Origin: Ricinus communis
Taxonomy: Eukaryota; Streptophyta; Magnoliopsida; Malpighiales; Euphorbiaceae
DNA: 64,000 nt
NCBI RefSeq assembly: GCF_019578655.1
Contig: NC_063263.1
Location: forward strand, 3,596,001 to 3,660,000
Direction of reading: 5' to 3'
Shown here one piece after another: positions 1 to 12,113 of this stretch; positions within the stretch are counted from its first letter, which is position 1, and every line of letters begins with the position of its first letter. The translations under genes and the position numbers were made by a program. The notes under the pieces are model-generated. The model saw nothing but the letters and a program-made list of their open reading frames with translations, searched no databases and was not told the origin of the DNA.

Positions 1-775
1 TTGATTGCACAAAATAAATGACTTATAAATGTAATTGAATGCTAAAGAACACTTGATAACTTTGATCATATAGGAAATCAATGACTAAAAATTGCTTAAC
101 TATACTAAGAATTATTGTTTTAATCCAAGGATTGCTTTTCTAATCTAAGAATAAATGTAAAGATAAAGTTTATAAATTTTTGATCTATTTTAATTTTATA
201 TTTCATTGATTGGGGTTTACTCATTAGAGGGTCCTTGCCTATTTATAGACTTTAATAGCTTGAGAGATGTTCTAGCATATTCTTTATCTGTGGCTTAGTC
301 CTCAATTAACTCCTCACCTTAAGAGCATGTATTGTTGCTTTCCACATTTTGCATATATTGATACAGATATAACTTGCTCACCTCCTTACTCTTCTCAACT
401 TTCTTCCTATTTCTGCTTAATTGCTTTTTTCACATAATACAAACTTACTTTTTCTTACTTGTATATGTTTTACTTTCACACCACTTTCTCATTGACTAAA
501 ACTTGTATTTCTTCTTCCCCACTTGACAAGAACATACTTCAAGCTTCTAAAAGATTTTAAAACTGACTTTCTACATTCCCGCTTCTTCATTTTTATATAT
601 CTATAATTCTTAAGGATTATTAAACAACTTTTAGCTTGTGGGCCGAAGATTTACTCATGGATCATAAATTCGGATATGAACCGCAATTTATAGCCTTCAG
701 GATTTGGATAAAGAATTAAATAGGCTTTCTCTATGTGCTTGGCCAAATTTATTAGGCTTTGGCCATTGCTAAGGG

Positions 776-810
<35 letters not shown>

Positions 811-938
811 TATTACTTGTGATGCGCGTAAATTATAATTATAAAAATCATAATATAAAAATATTTAATAAATTAGTATTTAAAATAATATTTATTAAGA
901 ATAATTTACTATCTTATAATTAATTTTTTTATCGTATA
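1..938. other. AT-rich intergenic DNA
   Basis: No gene is visible. It holds a (TA)n microsatellite at about 779-808 and otherwise AT-rich sequence up to the first LTR. Confidence 0.6.
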
Positions 939-946
939 TGATAGGT

Positions 947-991
<45 letters not shown>

Positions 992-2193
992 AAGTATATT
1001 TCTACCCCAGTTTAGTTTAATTACCTAATTTCAGGTGATATTACCAAATAGAGAAATATGGAGAAAAATACTTAAAAATGAGTTTAACTGGACATGTTTG
1101 TGCTAAGGCCCAAGAGCGAGACGTATAGACTGACTATTTTACAAGGCCTAACTGAAATTCACAGGGTGTATAGGCAATTTAGTCATTTTATATTTTTATT
1201 AGAATTAATATTAAGAATTATTACTGGATTATATCTGGTGGAGATAAGGATATCTTTAGGGAAACTTATCTTGGTGGAAGACTCTTTTCTATATATATCT
1301 CTGCAAATATAGTTTTAAAAGGAAGAGAAAAAGTCTCTCATATATGCTCTCTGCTACATTTCTCATCTGCATCTATCCACCATTCTTGTCTCTACAATTC
1401 TCTCTATAATTTTTTGTTTTCATAAATATTTTAGTTTTTTTAGTTACTCTTTGAATATCAAAGAAGATTTTTAAGAAGTGGAGAGTGAGGATCAATTATC
1501 TTCCTACCTTGAAGATTTTGGATCTAGAGAGAGCTTTTATTTTCAGTCTTATTTTAATGTCTTACTATTTAATTACCATAATCATTAGATTAAATATATT
1601 AGGCTAATTTTCTTTAAGTGGTTAGTTTAATTTATGTATAAATCTTGTTATTTTTTTATTTGATGAATGATTTCTTTATTATCATATTTTTATTAGTTTC
1701 AATTATTCTTTTTAGTTAATTATCATATTAATTCAATAATATTATTTGTTATGAAAATATTTAGGTTGAATGTATTAGAGATGTCATATTTGTTTCAATC
1801 TATGTTAATGTAAGAAACTTTAGTTGTATTATTAGCTTAAGTAATTAAAAAAAAAAAGAATATCACCATCTTATTCATTAAATCTATATTTAATGTTAAA
1901 ACAAATGGACTATTAAGTATTTGGCTAGACTAAATACTACTTTTATCATATAGGTTATTAAAATCATATTATTGCATATATACTTTATTAGTTTATTTAT
2001 TTATTTTATGAATTTCATATTCTCACAAAATATTAGTTTAGAGTGTTTAGATTTACTTTTAGTATTCTGTATTGATAATCAGTCTTTATAATAAGTGACC
2101 TCATAGTTCCTTAAGAGATCGACCTTGATCTGAATTTACCGCTTTACTATAAGAACGATTCGTGCACTTGTGAGTACTAAATTAGACATATCA
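939..2193 (+). repeat. 5' LTR of the Athila-like element
   Basis: It starts TGATAGGTCC followed by a (TA)n tract at about 950-980 and ends ...ATATCA just before the primer site. A TATA-like CTATATATAT lies near 1290, followed by pyrimidine-rich sequence, which would suit a promoter and transcript start. The 3' copy lacks about 55 bp of this LTR (around 1145-1205). Confidence 0.75.
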
Positions 2194-2199
2194 AGTTTT

Positions 2200-2217
2200 T
2201 GGTACTGCTATTGGAGA
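2200..2217 (+). other. Decayed primer binding site of the Gypsy element
   Basis: The sequence TGGTACTGCTATTGGAGA follows the LTR end. It lines up with the usual Athila-type site TGGCGCCGTTGCCGGGGA (known family feature), and most differences are C-to-T or G-to-A changes as expected from cytosine deamination at methylated sites. Confidence 0.6.
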
Positions 2218-2338
2218 ACTATGTCTAATTTTATTATATTGATTGATTGTCAAAATTGTCTTATGTTTGTCTGTTTTATAATTTATTTTGTTTATGCGTT
2301 TGTATTTTGTTTTTAAATTTTATTTTTAAGTTTTAAAT

Positions 2339-3883
2339 ATGAAGTTTGTTTTTTGTTTTGTATGCCTAACAAGAATTAAATCAGATGATTCATCTCAAAA
2401 TTTCTACAACTTGAGATCAACTATTAAAAAGGCAGAAAAAGATCAAGAAGTAGGGAGTGAGTTTGTTCCACAAAAGCTACAAGAAGAAAACATTGAGGAA
2501 AAGATTGAAGACAAATCAGAAAAGGAAGTTTGAAATCATGGCAAATCAACAAAGAGAAGTAATAGTTGAAAGACAAATGGCTATGAAAGATTATGCACGG
2601 CCTACAATTGGTAATACTACTTCATGCATAGTTCTAGGTGATGCATTTAGGAATTATGGACTTAAGAACATTGACTTTAATATACTTTCTTCATTTTATG
2701 GTATGTTTAGTAAGGATGAATGGACATTCATTAGAGAATTTTATATCATAGTTTATATTTTCCTATTATCTGGACTTAATAAGACTCAACTAAGAATGAG
2801 GTGTTTCCCTTATTCATTGAAAAAAGAGAGTAAAGGTTTGGTTAATGATCTTTTCTCCTAATTCTTTTAGAACTTAGGATGAGGTATATCAAAAGTTTAT
2901 GAGTAGATTTTACTCACATCAAAAGACCAAAGAATTAAGAGCTAAAATTTTAAATTTTTATTAAAAGAATATTGAATCTATTCATAAAGTACGGGGTCGT
3001 TTTAAATTACTTTTATTGGAATGCCCACACCATGAATACAACTCTTATTGACCAACCAATCATTTTATGATAGATTAACACAACAATATCAATGTATGAT
3101 TGATAATGCAGTTGGAGGTGCTATCTTAAAAAAAAGACAGTTGATGAGATTTATGATATCTTTGAGATATTAAGAGTTAACTCGCAGCAAAAGAGTGTGA
3201 AGACAAAAATAATAGAAGTGAATGAAGTAGTAACCAGTAGTGGATGACCATGCAATTGACTGAATTGATTAAGCAAGTTAAGATACTTGCTTCAACAAAA
3301 AAGCACCAAGTAAAGAGGTATGTAGTATTTATAATATTTATAGTCAATGTACTACTATTTTTTCGTCTTTTGATAATTATACAAGAAATATGTATGAACA
3401 AACTAATTTGAGAGATTCTTACCAACCCAAGCAGCCTATGAGTGACCCATATTCCAACACATATAAGCAAGGTTGGAAAAACCATTCAATTTTTTTCTAG
3501 AGAAACAATAACCAAAAACTATCACAAATATTGAGAAACCTAAGTAACCTCATTACCAAAATCAAGATTCTCAATTCCAAAGGAACTTAAACCCTTTCTT
3601 TCAAAATCAAGGACAAACTTTTCAATCTAATGAACAAAGAAAGATAAGTTTGGAAGAAACACTACAATCATTTATGATGGCTTCTCATGATAGGATGGAG
3701 ATGAATAAGAAAAGAACACACTTTATTAAAGCTTTAATAAAATTTTTAGAAGCTCAAATGGGACAAATTGTTGAAATTCTTTAAGAGCTCAAGAAAGAGA
3801 AACTACCAGATCGACCCAAACAAGCCAATACTATTAATGTCATTAATGATGGTAAGGTAGTTGATAATAAAGTTGATATGTAA
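2339..3883 (+). pseudogene. gag relic of the Athila-like element
   Basis: The translated fragments resemble plant Gypsy gag. An N-terminal charged stretch (2339-2533) is followed in another frame by a conserved gag core (2540-2860) with the patterns YARPTIGNTTSCIV, FNILSSFYG and LRMRCFPYSLK. Further out-of-frame homology includes a HEVWGRFK-like and LLLECPHHEYN-like part near 2975-3040 and an EAQMGQIVEIL-like coiled-coil end near 3750-3780. Several frameshifts and stops mean no functional protein. The family role is structural (virus-like particle). Confidence 0.7.
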
Positions 3884-4171
3884 ACTGAAAATTATTCTTC
3901 TTCTTATGTAAGTACACTTAAAGATGACAGATTATTGGAAATAAAAAATCAATATAGAGAGCATGCAAAAGGAAAAAAAAGTCTAATCCTAGGCTTGAGG
4001 AAAAAGAAAAGAAAGCATTTTCTAGACCTGAATTTCATAAGCCAGCTCAGTCTTATAGTCCACCTATTTCTTTTTCCAATTTAATTAAAGTGAGCAAATA
4101 GTCTTCTGAAATATTCACATGCTCTCTAAAGTTAATACTACTATATCTTTGTTGGATGTTATTAGGAATAA
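3884..4171 (+). other. Degenerate gag-pol linker of the Athila-like element
   Basis: Lysine- and glutamate-rich broken reading frames continue from gag toward the protease and are cut by the Cassandra-type insertion. No separate gene is seen. Confidence 0.4.
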
Positions 4172-4430
4172 TGTAACAACCAAGAACTAGATCACATGAG
4201 ATATTGTTCGCTTTGGCCACCATTGGCCTTACGGTTTTGTCCCCTTGGCGGATTCAAGAACTTTCTAGGAGGTCACACATCCTGAAATTTCTCTGAACCA
4301 AACATGTTTAACTTTGGAGTTCTTACAACTCTACAGCCAAACAACCAAAAGGCGTTTTATGTAATTAGTTCCAACTCTTTACATATATACTGTCAACCAT
4401 TTTTTACCCCATTTTGATGTGGAATTCGAT
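4172..4430 (-). mobile_element. Solo LTR of a Cassandra-type TRIM with 5S rRNA-like segment
   Basis: Read on the minus strand, positions about 4325-4255 match the 5S rRNA pattern GAACTCC.AAGTTAA...GGATG.GTGACCTCC (here with mutations, for example CTAGGAGGTCACACATCCT on the plus strand). This is followed by the GGACAATAT-type tail typical of Cassandra LTRs (ATGAGATATTGTTCGCTTTGG on plus, 4198-4215). Cassandra elements are non-coding retrotransposons whose LTRs carry 5S-derived Pol III promoter sequence (established knowledge). Only one LTR-sized copy is present, so it looks like a solo LTR nested in the Gypsy interior. Confidence 0.75.
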
Positions 4431-4439
4431 TCATTTATG

Positions 4440-5188
4440 TGCCCTCATACCTTAAAGTGTTGCCATCCTAGAAGCTTGCCATAAATGGTGTTGGAAAAAA
4501 TTGTTTTTTTTCTTTGCCGTCTGCCTTCGGCGCCAACTGCTGCCACCGCCACCATCAAGCTCGCCGGTGTCTGCTCTTCCATTAGCCATCGCCACCACGC
4601 CCCAGACCTCCTCTTCCCTCATCTACCATTGATGGCAGTCCTCCTCCTTCTCCTTCCTCTTCTTCTTCTTCTTCGTCATTTCCTCTTCCTCTTTTCTTTT
4701 TCTTTCTTTTTCTTCCCATAACAGCCAATAGTCCCTCATTTTTTTTTCATTACTAAATATTACCCCCTACAAATTCTTGTTTAACCCTCCAGCTTTTCTT
4801 TAGTATTTCAATTAAGCCCCTAGCTATTTATTTTGGGCCAAATTAGAATTATGAAAGTTGTATAATTACTCACTTACCTTGACTTTAATAGAGGAATTAC
4901 TAACATACCTTTACCGACATAAATATTTACAGAACTACCAAAGTTGATAATTTCCATTTTAATCCCATACTAATTCAATTATACTTTTAGGTCATTCCTC
5001 AAAATTAAAATTTAATTTAATCCTAATACTAAATTAACTTAATTGATCAATTTGGGAACCCTTTTTCAATTAAATCCACTACCATTTCGCTAATTAAATT
5101 TTACCATTTTTCATGATAAATTCTTTTATAAAAATATTTTTATAACTTCTAAATATGATATTTAATTACATATATTAAATCTTAAAAC
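4440..5188. other. GC-rich then AT-rich repeat-derived sequence
   Basis: Positions 4485-4720 are unusually GC-rich and pyrimidine-rich and encode only a low-complexity Leu/Phe open frame on the plus strand. The style (CT-rich GC island followed by AT-rich DNA) matches the LTR segment at 39900-40430, so I read it as a fragment of another LTR, not a gene. Confidence 0.4.
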
Positions 5189-5732
<544 letters not shown>

Positions 5733-6104
5733 GGTGACAAAAAGGTTATAAAAGTCATTTTAGATTTAGGAGCAAGTATCAACTTGATGCCTTATTCAAT
5801 TTATAAACAACTTAGCTTGGGAGAGTTGAAGCCTACCACCAGTCTCTACAACTTATGGATATGTCAATAAAATGTCCTAGAGGAATAGTGAAAGACTTGC
5901 TAGTTTAGGTAGATAAATTAATAATTCATGTTGATTTTATAGTGCTTGATATGGAAAACATACTTGTAAGGGATAAGGAAAAAAAAAATTCTCCCTGGTA
6001 GGCCTTTCATGGGAATTATTAGAACTATGATTGATGTGCATAACAGAAAACTTACTATAAGAGTTTTAGGAGAGATTATAGAATTTAAAGTTTTTGATCT
6101 CTAA

Positions 6105-8609
6105 CTTTATCTCTTAATTCTATTATTGATTACTATTCACATGTTGATGGGATAGATAATGTTATTCCGTTGTTAATTGATAAAAAAAACTTTCGTAACA
6201 GTTTAGATGTTTCTATTAAGAGTATTAAACCATACTTGAAAGAAATGACTTATAACCAAGAGTGGAGTGCATGGATGAAAGCTCACAATGAGCATAATTA
6301 GGAATGTCTAGCTATAGACAATAAACTTAGCAATTGTATTTTATTTTTATGCATTTAAGTTATTTTTATTTTTAGTATTTGTTCTTTTATGTTTATTTTG
6401 TAAGCCTGTGAATAAAAAGTCAGCATTTTTACCTTTTTCGTTTCCCAAATGGCAATATTTCTCCATGTGGTAACATGTCGATTTATTTTTTTAATATTAT
6501 GCTTTCATATTTCATTGATTTTATGTTATTATGTGGATGTTGTGTGCTTAGTATGTGGTGAATATTCATTGATTATTAAAAAAAATATTAACTAGGCATG
6601 TCTCATTTTTTTTGTAGGATTAAGACTTAGCTCCTTTTAATATGCTTATTATTAGTTAGGAATTAGTTAAATTTTATTTCATTAATATTAGTTACTTTTA
6701 GTTTTAGTAGTTTCATTAGTTAAATATTTAATTTTATTTAAGTTATAAATAAAAATTTAATTTTTAATTAAAATTGCCAATTTCGTTAATATTTATTTAA
6801 TTAAATATTTTTAATGTTAAAACTTAATAATTCACTTAATTGCATGTTTTTCATTTAGTATTTACCCTAGCATGTATAAATTTTTATTTACAACATTAAA
6901 AAAATCTTTGGAAGGAAATTCGAGCAAGCCGTATTGCGGCAATGAAAATCAGCACAAGCTTGTATGAGAAGCAGCACGGGCCCGTAGCAGAATCAACGCA
7001 ACAGAGGCATGGGCTAGTAATGGGGTGTGACAATGTGCACACGACTCCATCCATGGGAGCGCGACTCAAACATCCACGAGGCATGAAGAGATCCGAGGGG
7101 GAGACCGGCGATGATGGCCTTGGGTAGTTTGCTTGGGCAAGGGAGAGCTGTAGCGGTCCGGGAGGAACAAAAATTTTGGATTTATGGCTGATTTTGGACA
7201 CAAATTAAATTAATCAAAAATAAAATTTAGAAATTAGTTATACGGAAAAATATAGTTTTTCTTTTTAAGTTAAAACACTCTTCAAAAATTAAATTTATAT
7301 CCATCTCCTCCACATATGTAGTCATGTCATTGATATAGGACTTTGTTTTAGGATTTATTCTAATATTTTATTTATTTACTTTTAACCTTAGGATTTTATC
7401 TTTCTAGTTTCTTTAAGGTTGTTTATTATTATTTATTTATTTATTTATATATTTATTTCTTTTATAATTATTAATGATGTGTATTCAAGTATGCTTCTAA
7501 GATTTGGATGGTGGATATTGAAATTCAAATTCAGGGCTTACTGTATAGTGCAAAAATTTAGGGGAATGTTTTATCTTTTTTCTCTTTCTTGTTCTTTATT
7601 TTCATATATGTTAATACATTAAATGTCAAATTTAAGTGTGAGAAAGGAAAATAAAATAATTCATTCAATATATTTTATATACCATGTGAATTAATAACTT
7701 TGGTTAATTTTTATAAAATCTTAATTTTTTCTATTCAGATTTTTGTTATTATTCTTTATAAAAGTCAATGAAAGAATAATTCTAAAACTCTTGAGTTAGT
7801 CTTTAACATATATGTGTGAATACATGAGTTTAGTGGTGCTTAAATGATTAAGTGTCCATTCTTTGTCTATGGACATCATAAGAAGTTTGGCAAGTTTGAG
7901 TTGAGATAATTAGAAATTTATGATTTAAATTATTATTTCCTTGTTATTAAATTGGCTTTGCGTAAGTCTAGTGAGATATGATATAGGTAAATAAAAAGAA
8001 GCTCTAAGTGTGGTGATTCTACTCTGCTAATTTTAGTTGCTTAGTAACTAGGAATTTTTATGACTAATATCGATTTTTGTGTCAAACGACAATTGAGATT
8101 ATGAGTATGCAAAGCATCTTGGTTGTATGTTATGTTGAGTAACCAAGTGCATTCATTATCTATTTTTGTATTTGCATAAAAAGACAATAACATCTCAAGA
8201 AAGAAAATAATTCCCTAAGTATCAAGTTGAAACCCAAGAGATATAAAGAAAAAAAAATATAAGAGCTTGAAAAAAATTATTCTGAAATATGTCTATTCAT
8301 GTCTTGTTATAAATGAAGATTTACCTTTTGAATAGGATTATGATGATTTGAATTATACATCATAGTTATATCTTTTGAAGATGAGTTAGACTATTTATTG
8401 CAAAACACATGTGAATGATTGGATGCCTGACTCTTTTGTTAACAGTGACTGAGTTTTACACTTTTGAAAGAAAAACTTGATGATTCAAGTTGTTCTTGAG
8501 TTGACATGATTAGAGCATCTGTGAGATTCTTTTAAGTACTAGCTTGAAGCTAAATATGATTGTTCTTCATGATTTCTTTCAAAGGTTAATTCATAAGTTA
8601 CTGTTTACT
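6105..8609 (+). other. Long 3' non-coding interior of the Athila-like element
   Basis: No conserved coding sequence is visible. A GC-rich island at about 6896-7160 stands out from the AT-rich surroundings. Short relics such as YNQEWSAWMKAHN (6250-6290) belong to the protease-RT linker. The stretch resembles the long non-coding tails of Athila-type elements. Confidence 0.45.
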
Positions 8610-8643
8610 TGAGGACAAGTAGAGATTTAAGTGTAGGGATATT
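8610..8643 (+). other. Polypurine tract region before the 3' LTR
   Basis: GAGGACAAGTAGAGATTTAA and the following GTGTAGGGATATT match the conserved purine-rich sequence preceding 3' LTRs in Athila-type elements, with TGATAGG of the LTR immediately after. Confidence 0.6.
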
Positions 8644-8681
8644 TGATAGGTCTATATATATACATATATATATATATATAT
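8644..8681 (+). repeat. 3' LTR of the Athila-like element, first 38 bp
   Basis: It begins TGATAGGTCT and runs into a (TA)n tract exactly as the 5' LTR does at 939. The pararetrovirus interrupts it here and the LTR resumes at 16591. Confidence 0.75.
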
Positions 8682-8710
8682 AGAAACACATAAATGAGAA
8701 ATAGATCAAC
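8682..8710 (-). repeat. Terminal redundancy of the pararetrovirus, left copy
   Basis: This 29-bp segment (AGAAACACATAAATGAGAAA...) repeats at 16562-16590 with about three differences. Here it is the 3' end of the viral sense strand and abuts the (TA)n tract. Confidence 0.8.
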
Positions 8711-8797
8711 AAGTTTCTGGTGTGCAGGATCCTCAGACGAGGCAAGCACAGGGCATACGCTTGTTAAATCTTAAAAATGGTAGATAAGAAGATAAAT

Positions 8798-8803
8798 TTT
8801 ATT
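8798..8803 (-). terminator. Viral polyadenylation signal AATAAA
   Basis: AATAAA on the minus strand lies about 240 nt downstream of the expected transcript start. Caulimovirids place their poly(A) signal within the leader, a short way after the start site, so genomic RNA is terminally redundant. Position and spacing fit; usage is inferred. Confidence 0.5.
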
Positions 8804-8810
8804 GATAGAT

Positions 8811-8850
8811 ACAAACTTTGAACACAAACTTTGAACACAAACTTTGAACA
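8811..8850 (-). repeat. Short tandem repeat in the viral leader
   Basis: A 13-nt unit (ACAAACTTTGAAC on plus) is repeated about three times, followed by related AAGCTTTGAAA and AAAGCTTTAAA copies to 8896. Confidence 0.7.
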
Positions 8851-9073
8851 AATATACAAGCTTTGAAATAAAAGCTTTAAAAATGAAAGCTTTAAACTAG
8901 AGAAATATAACTTACAAGAGGAGGATAAAAATATAAGAGGAAAGTGTTTCTTCTCACTATCACTCTCACACTATACTCTCTCTTTTCTCACTATATTTCT
9001 TCTTTGTGTGACTTGAAGAATACAAGAGGTTCTTTGTATGTTTCAGTCTGCCCTCTTCTAAGGGAAACTCCTC

Positions 9074-9081
9074 TATTTATA
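9074..9081 (-). promoter_or_regulatory. TATA box of the viral genomic RNA promoter
   Basis: On the minus strand the sequence CTCTATAAATAGAGGAG contains TATAAATA. It lies in the intergenic region after ORF2, where the 35S-type promoter of caulimovirids is found. A start near 9045 would give a leader of roughly 600 nt to the ORF1 start once the circle is closed, matching the family. A perfect 18-nt direct repeat with 21-nt period lies directly upstream (9087-9125). Confidence 0.65.
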
Positions 9082-9299
9082 GAGATCTTGAAGCTTTGGA
9101 TGCTCTTCTTGAAGCTTTGGATGCTCTACTTAGTGGAATAAAGGGGGGGCTCCACTTCTTCTTGTAGTCTTGTGATAATGGAGTAAGATGCTTCACTCCT
9201 TTTGTGGAAGTTGTCGGCCATGCTTTGAAAAAAAATCTTTTGCTTTTCTTTTGTCTTCTATCTTTTTTCTTTTCAAAAGACTTTTTTTTATTTATTTAT

Positions 9300-9356
9300 T
9301 GGGCTTTTAGCCCATTACAAAAATATTTTGGGCTGCCATTTCTGGTTTTCAGCCCA
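9300..9356 (-). promoter_or_regulatory. Cluster of TGGGCT (site II-like) motifs upstream of the viral TATA box
   Basis: Four TGGGCT/AGCCCA hexamers occur at 9300-9305, 9309-9314, 9329-9334 and 9351-9356. TGGGCY motifs are known site II elements bound by TCP factors in promoters active in dividing cells. Function here is inference. Confidence 0.45.
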
Positions 9357-9373
9357 AGGGCTTTACATAGGTG

Positions 9374-10828
9374 TCATTTAATAGGCTTGAAAATTCCAAA
9401 ACAGTCATCTTCGTTTGAGTCACCATCTAGGTCTATTGCTGCCGAGCTAGTGCTGGAAGAGGAAAATGAGGCTTTTGATTTTCCTTTGGAAGAGACGGTT
9501 TCTAACAATTCTTTGATCAACTGTAAGAAATCCTCTTCTGTCTGAGCCGCTGCTAGCTTTGGAATTATGAAGGACTTCTGTGCCAAGAAAGTGGTTTGTT
9601 CTTTTGGAGGTGGCAAGAAGCTATTTTTTGAAAGGAAATTTTGTACCAACTTTAGTGATAATTTTTCTTGGTGGTTAAATTTATCCCACCATTTGACTTT
9701 GAACCTTCGGGTAAGGATGATTTCTCCATCTGTTGCTTGATTGAAATGGAAATACCAAAAACATACCCAGAGGAGAAAAAAGTTTGAACAAAATAGAAGT
9801 AACGGGGGAAAACGTCTTTCTATTTTGTTCGGTTTGTAGTGGGCTTTGAAAAGGTTAAACAGAGGTAGAACTTCTGGAATTATGGTCTCAAGAACATTGC
9901 CATAAAAATTCCACCATTGTTTAAACCAATAGGGGATCTTTAAAGTTTGGATTGAGCTTGTATCGAAGTAGAAAAGCCAAGAATGGCTTTGTCCTTCGTT
10001 TTGAAGAAGAAAGGTATTAAACCAAGCTTGTTGGTAATCCCAATAGTTGAAGGAAGTGTTTAGGCTTGATGGGTAGGTTCTTTGGAGGGAAGTTGGGAAG
10101 GATCTTGAAGAGTGTAAATCCATTCCCCAATCTGTAGGGTGGAGGATTCTTTGTATGGTGCATGTGAAATATGCAGGGTCTTTATGGTCTTTGTGTTTTT
10201 TGAAGTGTTTAAACTTTGCAGAACCAGTTACCTCAAGGATAGACTGGTAGTAGGATTGAGGCTTTGAAATATTCCAGGGCTTGAAATACTATCCCGGAGG
10301 GAAAATTTTTGAAATGAGTTTTGAGGGGCTTTTTGTATAGAGTCCTTCCTCAATAGTCAAAATGTTTTGAAAATTTTGCTTTTCTATATATTCATTGGAT
10401 TTAAAAAGTTTTATTTGTGACAAAACTATTTCTTGAGAGTTGGGTTTTGAAATACTTTTAGAGTTCTGAGATAGGTTTTGAGGAAAAATTTCTATCTCAG
10501 GTTTTGAAAAAGGAATAGAAAGTATACCTTTACCCTTGTTGGAAGAGGAGGATGACTTTGGAGAGGCTTTGGGCTGAAGTTGTACCATTTGCTTTGAATA
10601 TTCTTCGACCCTTTTTAGGAATTCAGGATCTTACTGTGCAAGCCACTCCTGAATTTGCAATTGTTGTTGGGCCGGATTGACCTTGCTTCTGTCAATTTCT
10701 TCCTGGATGATTTCCGTCCAGGTTCTGATGGGCTTTGAAGAAGAAGGCAAAATTTCCTTCTTTGGACTTTGGACAGGCTTTGAACTTGCTGTCGACTTTT
10801 CTTCTTTTGCTTTTGATTTTCTTGGCAT
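9374..10828 (-). pseudogene. Pararetroviral ORF2 (unknown function), two premature stops
   Basis: The frame starts at an ATG two bases after the ORF1 stop and runs about 484 codons to 9374, interrupted only by in-frame stops at 10631-10633 and 10289-10291; no frameshift is needed. The N-terminal third is Lys/Ser/Pro-rich. The C-terminal part (10123-9374) is Trp/Phe-rich with patterns such as YWFKQWWNFYG and FKVKWWDKF, and ends in a Ser-rich, acidic tail. Similar downstream proteins accompany florendovirus polyproteins; their function is unknown to me. Confidence 0.65.
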
Positions 10829-10830
10829 TT

Positions 10831-12113
10831 TCACTCCTGTTTTTGAAGAAACTCTCTGGTTAGAAAGTCTGAAATTGAATTCGAATCTCCTCTTAGGTAT
10901 TCGATTTCAAAGTCAAAAATAGAAAGAATGGCTTGCCATCTGGCAAAAATTTGTTTTGAAGCTATGTTTTGAACATCTTTTTGTAAAACTTCTTTAGCAG
11001 ATTTACAATCAATCATTAAAAGAAATTTTTGGTTTAAAAGATCGCTTTGAAATTTTGAAATGCACAAAACTATCGAAAGAATTTCTTTTTTGATAGTTGA
11101 ATAGTTTTTTTGTGTATCATTCCAGTGTGCAGAAGTAAACTGCACAATACATTCTTTGTTGTTTTGGACTTACTTAAGAATCCCACCATATCCTAGATTT
11201 GATGCATCAGTTTCAACAATTTTGAATGCAGATGGATCAGTTAGGTGTAAGCATGGTATTTCTGAAACTTGCTTTTTTATGCTTTGAACAATCTTTGTAT
11301 GCTCATTGGTCCATGTAGGGGGGTTTTTCTTTAACCTATCATGAAGGGGTTTTGCAAAACAGTTCAAATTTGGATAAAAATCCATTACATAATTTAAACT
11401 ACCAAGGAATCTTTGTAATTGTGTTTTTTCCAAAATTTTATCTGGAAACTTTGAAGTAAAGGCTAGAGACCTTTCAATTGGGGTGATAGTTCCTCCGGAG
11501 ATATAGTGACCAAAAAATCTAATTTTTATTTGGAATAAAGATATCTTGGATTTTGAAACCACTAAACCATTTTTCTTAACAACATAGAAAAATGTCTCCA
11601 AGTGTTTGAAATGTTGCTCTAGAGAATTTGAAAATATCAACACATCATCAATGTAGACAATGCAAAACTTTGAATAAGGATTGAAAATTTCATTCATGAT
11701 TTTTTGAAATTCAGAAGGAGCATTTTTTAATCCGAAGGGCATTACATTCCATTCAGATCGCCAAAGGGAAGTTTTGTACTGTCTTTTGGATGAATCTGGA
11801 TTTGCCAAAATCCTGATTTCATATCAAACTTTGAAAAAATAAAAGCAGAATGAAGCTTTTGAAGAAGATCTTTTTTATTTGGAATTGGGTATCTGATCCA
11901 CTTTAGGGCTTTATTCAAAGGTTTGTAATTAATCACCAACCTAGGTGTTCCTCTTTTTATCTCACTATTTTTGTTGACATAGAAAGCTGCACATGACCAG
12001 GGGGATCTAGACTTGGTAATCAAATCTTTTTGCTCTAACTCTTTTATTTCTATTCTACAATGGCTTTCTAGGGTTTCATTCATTTGGATGGGTCTTGCTT
12101 TGGCAGGGATTTA
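10831..12113 (-). pseudogene. Reverse transcriptase and RNase H part of viral ORF1
   Basis: The RT begins after the protease with the linker near 12110-12080. It shows a palm segment with FDMKSGFWQI (about 11850-11820), then VMPFGLKNAPSEFQ and the catalytic YIDD box (about 11660-11650). RNase H follows with ETDASNLGYGG (about 11205-11175) and a C-terminal part to the stop at 10831. A stop at 12111-12113 separates it from the protease, one frameshift lies between about 11745 and 11808, and another stop lies at 11170-11172. The key YIDD residues are intact. Confidence 0.88.

Noticed and set aside
4485..4721. 78-codon open frame, Leu/Phe-rich
   Set aside because: Low-complexity CT-rich DNA in a repeat-derived block; no domain, no splice context.
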